Source: JAMWZF01 sp041628615 (GTDB taxonomy: Bacteria; Pseudomonadota; Alphaproteobacteria; Rhodobacterales; Rhodobacteraceae). From it: a stretch of DNA of 8,765 bases. Where the stretch lies: the NCBI GenBank assembly GCA_041628615.1, contig JBFKOW010000150.1, positions 1 to 8,765 of the forward strand, given 5' to 3'. This document shows positions 5,996 to 8,765 of the stretch, piece after piece; the stretch's first letter is position 1; each line of letters begins with the position of its first letter. The position numbers and the translations under genes are program-made. The notes under the pieces were generated by a model. It worked only from the letters and a program-made list of their open reading frames with translations, had not been told where the DNA came from and did not search any database.

Positions 5996-6024
5996 AAGAA
6001 AAAAGCCGCGCCCGGGGGCGCGGC
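5996..6024 (-). terminator. Intrinsic terminator on the minus strand (of the ~105-nt RNA candidate)
   Basis: On the minus strand a perfect GC stem, GCCGCGCCC pairing with GGGCGCGGC (6024-6016 and 6013-6005), is followed directly by TTTTTTCTT (6004-5996). The stem would have an 8-bp helix with a 4-nt loop in RNA. Plus-strand transcription would have no U-tract after the stem. The strength and orientation are clear; what it terminates is discussed under the adjacent RNA candidate. Confidence 0.78.
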
Positions 6025-6103
6025 AAGTCTGACAGGGAGGAAGTCGGCCCGATCCTCCGGAGGACAGTGGGTGACCGGGCTTCGGTCAGACTAGCGGCAA
6101 CAG
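5996..6103 (-). ncRNA. Candidate structured small RNA, about 105 nt, minus strand
   Basis: Upstream of the terminator at 5996-6024, and separated from its stem by one nucleotide, AGUCUGAC (6092-6085) and GUCAGACU (6033-6026) form a perfect 8-bp helix. Inside it, GCCCG (6080-6076) pairs with CGGGC (6051-6047). At the tip, UCCU-CCGG-AGGA (6064-6053) forms a hairpin. This leaves ACUUCCUCCCU (about 6044-6034) unpaired, a sequence complementary to Shine-Dalgarno sites. The promoter is uncertain: TACACT (6115-6110) is a 4-of-6 -10 box with only a 3-of-6 -35 box (CGGACT, 6138-6133). I checked by eye against 4.5S, 6S, RNase P and tmRNA motifs and saw none. CCUCC-rich small RNAs are known in Rhodobacter, but the resemblance is loose. 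It could alternatively be part of the ATPase mRNA leader on plus, since the helices work on either strand; the U-tract favours minus. Confidence 0.5.
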
Positions 6104-6228
6104 GTTAAGAGTGTATGTTCGGCCCCGAACGGAGTCCGGACGGCGGACGCAACGCCCCGCGGCAGCGGCTGCGGGGGCGGCACGGGCCGGGCCGCGGGCA
6201 ACCGGCGCAGACAACAGGGGACGAGCAC

Positions 6229-7779
6229 ATGGTGGACGGGACGATCTTCGTGGGAGGCGGCGGCGAGGGCTACGGCGCGCCGCAGGAACTGCTTCTCAAG
6301 TATGCCAATCGCCACGGCCTGATCGCCGGGGCCACCGGCACCGGCAAGACGGTGACGCTGCAGATCCTCGCCGAGGGCTTCTCGAACGCCGGCGTTCCGG
6401 TGTTCCTGTCCGACGTGAAGGGCGACCTGTCCGGCCTCGCCGCCGCCGGCTCTCCGGAGTTCAAGCTGCACGCGCCGTTCATGGAGCGGGCGCAGACCAT
6501 CGGCTTCGACCTGTCCTACCACGACACCCCGGTCACCTTCTGGGACCTGTTCGGCAGGCAGGGTCACCCGATCCGCACCACCGTGGCCGAGATGGGCCCG
6601 CTTCTCCTGTCGCGCCTGCTCGACCTGACGGAGGTGCAGGAGGGGGTGCTCAACGTCGCCTTCCGCGTGGCCGACGAGGAGGGGCTGCCGCTGCTCGATC
6701 TCGCGGACCTGCAGGCCATGCTGGTCTGGGTCGGCCAGAACGCCGATGACCTGTCGCTGCGCTACGGCAACGTGGCCGCCTCCTCGGTCGGGGCGATCCA
6801 GCGGGCGCTGCTGGTGCTGGAGAACCAGGGCGGCGCGTCCCTGTTCGGCGAACCGGCGCTGGAACTGGCCGACATCATCTCGACCGCGCCGGACGGCCGG
6901 GGACGGATCAACATCCTCGCCGCGGACGAACTCATGGCCTCGCCCAAGCTCTACGCGACCTTCCTGCTCTGGCTCCTGTCCGAGCTTTTCGAGGAGCTGC
7001 CCGAGGTCGGCAACCCGGACAAGCCGAAGCTGGTGTTCTTCTTCGACGAGGCTCACCTGCTGTTCGACGACGCGCCCAAGGCGCTGGTCGCGAAGGTCGA
7101 GCAGGTGGCCCGGCTGATCCGGTCGAAGGGGGTGGGCGTGTTCTTCGTCACCCAGAATCCGGGCGACGTGCCCGACGCCGTGCTGGGCCAGCTCGGCAAC
7201 CGGGTCCAGCATGCGCTGCGCGCCTTCACCGCCGACGACCAGCGCGAGCTGCGCAGGGCGGCGGACACCTACCGGCCCAACCCCCGCTTCGATACCGCCG
7301 AGGCGATCCGCGACGTCGGCACCGGCGAGGCGGTGACCTCGATGCTTCAGGACAAGGGGGTGCCGGGGATCGTCGAGCGGACGCTGATCCGGCCGCCCTC
7401 GACCCAGCTCGGGCCGCTCGATCCCGCCGCGCGCAAGGCCATCATGGCCGCCTCGCCGATGTCGGGGAAATACGATGCGCGGCTCGACCGGGACAGCGCC
7501 GCCGAACGGCTCGCCGCGCGGGCCGAGACCGCCGCGAAGGAAGCCGCCGAAGCCGAGGCGGCGGAGGAGCGCGCCGCCGCCGAGGAGCGCGAGTTCAAGG
7601 CCGCCCGGCGCTATGACGGGGGCCGCTCCGACGTCGGCCGGTCGACCTCGCGCCGGACGTCCGGCGGCGGCCAGAGCCTCGGCGAGGCGGTCACCAAGAT
7701 GGTTGCCAAGGAACTGACCGGAACCACCGGGCGGCGCATCGTGCGCGGCCTGCTGGGCGGGCTGTTCAAGGGCCGCTAG
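6229..7779 (+). CDS. YjgR/DUF853-family HerA-like ATPase
   Basis: 516 residues. It closely follows E. coli YjgR: NRHGLIAGATGTGKTVTLQ carries the Walker A motif (34-41), PVFLSDVKGDLSGL follows (57-70), and LVFFFDEAHLLF holds Walker B with Asp273-Glu274 (268-279). FVTQN (306-310) and QLGNRVQHALRAF (321-333) are in the positions expected for the sensor and arginine-finger region of HerA/FtsK-type hexameric ATPases. After the ATPase core, an Ala/Glu/Arg-rich segment (about 420-462) should be a charged helix or coiled coil. A Gly/Ser/Arg-rich linker and a conserved basic tail (RRIVRGLLGGLFKGR) end the protein. The start is the ATG at 6229, with CAGGGGACGAG before it; an in-frame ATG at 6115 would add 38 Arg/Gly/Pro-rich residues that YjgR lacks. 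The cellular role of this family is not established; DNA translocation is presumed from HerA. No nurA-like partner is adjacent. Confidence 0.93.
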   Translation: MVDGTIFVGGGGEGYGAPQELLLKYANRHGLIAGATGTGKTVTLQILAEGFSNAGVPVFLSDVKGDLSGLAAAGSPEFKLHAPFMERAQTIGFDLSYHDTPVTFWDLFGRQGHPIRTTVAEMGPLLLSRLLDLTEVQEGVLNVAFRVADEEGLPLLDLADLQAMLVWVGQNADDLSLRYGNVAASSVGAIQRALLVLENQGGASLFGEPALELADIISTAPDGRGRINILAADELMASPKLYATFLLWLLSELFEELPEVGNPDKPKLVFFFDEAHLLFDDAPKALVAKVEQVARLIRSKGVGVFFVTQNPGDVPDAVLGQLGNRVQHALRAFTADDQRELRRAADTYRPNPRFDTAEAIRDVGTGEAVTSMLQDKGVPGIVERTLIRPPSTQLGPLDPAARKAIMAASPMSGKYDARLDRDSAAERLAARAETAAKEAAEAEAAEERAAAEEREFKAARRYDGGRSDVGRSTSRRTSGGGQSLGEAVTKMVAKELTGTTGRRIVRGLLGGLFKGR

Positions 7780-7792
7780 GCCGGCCGCCCGT

Positions 7793-7813
7793 CGAGTTTT
7801 CGACGAAAACTCG
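7793..7813. repeat. Palindrome 1 of a pair, convergent gene junction; possible bidirectional terminator
   Basis: CGAGTTTTCG (7793-7802) and CGAAAACTCG (7804-7813) are perfect 10-bp inverted arms around a single A (7803). In RNA, CGAGUUUU and AAAACUCG would pair around a 5-nt loop CGACG. The stem's own T and A runs read the same on both strands, so it could act in both directions between the ATPase stop (7779) and the CBS-protein stop (7862), but no separate T-tract follows the stem. Confidence 0.7.
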
Positions 7814-7820
7814 GAAGGGT

Positions 7821-7841
7821 CGATTATTCGACGAATAATCG
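7821..7841. repeat. Palindrome 2 of a pair, same design and core as palindrome 1
   Basis: CGATTATTCG (7821-7830) and CGAATAATCG (7832-7841) are perfect 10-bp arms around one A (7831). Its layout (TCGA, a T-rich arm, TTCGACGAA core, mirror) repeats that of the element at 7793-7813; the centres are 28 bp apart. The arms differ in sequence while staying self-complementary: two paired differences, each compensated on the other arm. That is how a conserved hairpin or protein site behaves, not a plain duplication. Confidence 0.7.
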
Positions 7842-7861
7842 GCGTCGGAACGCTGCGGCCG

Positions 7862-8765
7862 CTACAACGGCCGCACCTTGATCAGCGTCAGCCGGTTCTG
7901 TTCCTTCTTGAGCACCTCGAACCGGAAGCCGTGGAACGAGAAGACCTGCCCCGCCGCCGGGATGGTCTGGGCCTCGTGGATCACCAGTCCGGCGACGGTG
8001 TTGGCCTCGTCGTCGGGCAGCGACCAGTCGCGGGCGCGGTTCAGGTCGCGGATCGTCATCGCCCCCTCGATCAGCCAGGACCCGTCCTCGGCCTTCGCGA
8101 TCGGCGGTGCTTCGTGCCGGTCGAACTCGTCGGTGATCTCGCCGACGATCTCCTCGAGGATGTCCTCCAGCGTGATCAGCCCCTCGAGCGAGCCGTATTC
8201 GTCCACCACGAGCGCGAAATGGGTGTGCCGGCGCAGGAAGTTGCGCATCTGGTCGTCCAGCGTGGTCGTCTCGGGGATGAAGTAGGGCTTCATCGCCACC
8301 GACAGGATGTCGAAGCCGTCGAGTTCGGCCTGCTCGACCTTGCCGTCGTCCATCATCCGGTGCATCGCCCGCAGCAGGTCCTTGGCGTGCAGCACGCCGA
8401 CGATGTTCTCCTGGTCGCCGCGGTAGAGCGGCAGACGGGTATGGTTGCTGTTCAGGCAGCGTCGCAGGATCTCGCCCGCCGGCAGGTCGGCGTCGATCAT
8501 CTCGATGTTCGAGCGGTGCAGCATGATCTCCTCGACCGTGCGGTCGCCGAGGTCGAGCGCGCCGAGGATGCGGTCCCGGTCCTCCTTCTGCACCACGCCC
8601 TCGGAATGGCCCAGCTGCAGCGCTCCGGCGATCTCCTCGCGCACCGCCATGATGTTGCTGTCAGGGTCGATCCGCACCCCGAACAGCCGCAGCACCCCTC
8701 GCACCAGCAGCCGCACGAAGCCGACGATCGGCGAGAACACGGTGATCACTAGGCCGATCGGCCAG
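7862..8765 (-). CDS. CorC/HlyC-family CBS-domain membrane protein, C-terminal part (start beyond the right edge)
   Basis: The frame is open to the right edge, so the GTG at 8749 is not the true start; about 300 residues are visible. The first about 30 (PIGLVITVFSPIVGFVRLLV onward) look like the end of a DUF21/CNNM membrane domain. NIMAVREEIAGAL and the rest of the linker follow, then two CBS domains: VEEIMLHRSNIEMID to VGVLHAKDLLRAM, and MKPYFIPETTTLDDQM to GLITLEDILEEIVGEI. A CorC_HlyC domain (DGSWLIEGAMTIRDLN to the end, FEVLKKEQNRLTLIKVR) closes the protein. Family members of this layout (YfjD/CorB, TlyC-like) are linked to Mg2+/Co2+ export or resistance; the 'haemolysin' label is historical. 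The CBS pair probably senses adenine nucleotides. Convergent with the ATPase gene. GCGGCC/GGCCGC arms (7855-7860, 7869-7874) flank its stop codon. Confidence 0.9.
   Translation of the reverse strand, partial: WPIGLVITVFSPIVGFVRLLVRGVLRLFGVRIDPDSNIMAVREEIAGALQLGHSEGVVQKEDRDRILGALDLGDRTVEEIMLHRSNIEMIDADLPAGEILRRCLNSNHTRLPLYRGDQENIVGVLHAKDLLRAMHRMMDDGKVEQAELDGFDILSVAMKPYFIPETTTLDDQMRNFLRRHTHFALVVDEYGSLEGLITLEDILEEIVGEITDEFDRHEAPPIAKAEDGSWLIEGAMTIRDLNRARDWSLPDDEANTVAGLVIHEAQTIPAAGQVFSFHGFRFEVLKKEQNRLTLIKVRPL

Noticed and set aside
5838..6026. 62-codon minus-strand open frame between the two terminators
   Set aside because: TTG start without a ribosome binding site, Pro/Gly/Arg-rich product, and its first codons lie in the terminator hairpin at 5996-6024.
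5719..6108. Plus-strand open frames of about 125 codons before the ATPase gene
   Set aside because: They run through two terminator hairpins and candidate RNA units; the products have no recognisable domain and differ between overlapping frames.
6117..6130. GTTCGG-CC-CCGAAC inverted repeat before the ATPase gene, as an operator
   Set aside because: Short arms in G+C-rich DNA and no convincing promoter around it; recorded only as a possible minor site.
6115..6228. Upstream ATG start for the YjgR-like ATPase
   Set aside because: The added 38 residues are Arg/Gly/Pro-rich without counterpart in YjgR; the ATG at 6229 has a ribosome binding site and begins close to the family's N terminus.
7931..8752. 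273-codon plus-strand frame opposite the CorC/HlyC gene
   Set aside because: Shadow of the minus-strand gene, which carries complete CBS and CorC_HlyC motifs.

Overview
The window looks like chromosomal DNA of a Gram-negative alphaproteobacterium, most likely of the Rhodobacterales. The grounds are a uniformly high G+C content, an IalB-family secreted protein, a Tat-exported DUF882 protein, lipid A-type enzymology, and TTGAC-like -35 boxes with poor -10 boxes. I see no insertion sequence, tRNA, rRNA or CRISPR array. The genus assignment is inference.

Left part (1-4976): a partial gene on the minus strand encodes a Tat-exported DUF882/MepK-like endopeptidase. It diverges, across a 370-bp gap, from a four-gene plus-strand operon. 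The operon encodes an LdtD/YcbB-type L,D-transpeptidase, an LpxD-like left-handed beta-helix acyltransferase, a small dedicated acyl carrier protein, and a FabF/NodE-type ketoacyl synthase whose GTG start overlaps the ACP stop codon by 4 nt. The set joins a maker and a probable cutter of 3-3 peptidoglycan crosslinks to a compact module that elongates, carries and transfers acyl chains. The LpxD-like protein keeps the two catalytic-site histidines but has lost the F-x-x-N-x-x-Y residues that hold uridine in true LpxD, so it may acylate something other than the usual UDP-sugar. This operon is the best candidate in the window for an undescribed system.

Middle part (4977-6228): a convergent ialB-family gene on the minus strand, then about 570 bp without a convincing protein gene. 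On the minus strand this gap holds two intrinsic terminators with clean U-tracts. Each follows a segment that can be read as a small RNA gene: one of about 105 nt closed by a perfect 8-bp helix, and one of about 65 nt with a promoter of the sequence TTGACG-17-TAGCGT. A candidate ialB promoter lies further downstream, overlapping a tandem repeat.

Right part (6229-8765): a YjgR/DUF853 HerA-like ATPase on plus, convergent with a CorC/HlyC-type CBS-domain protein on minus whose start lies outside the window. Between them sit two 10-bp-arm palindromes that share the same core and have centres 28 bp apart.
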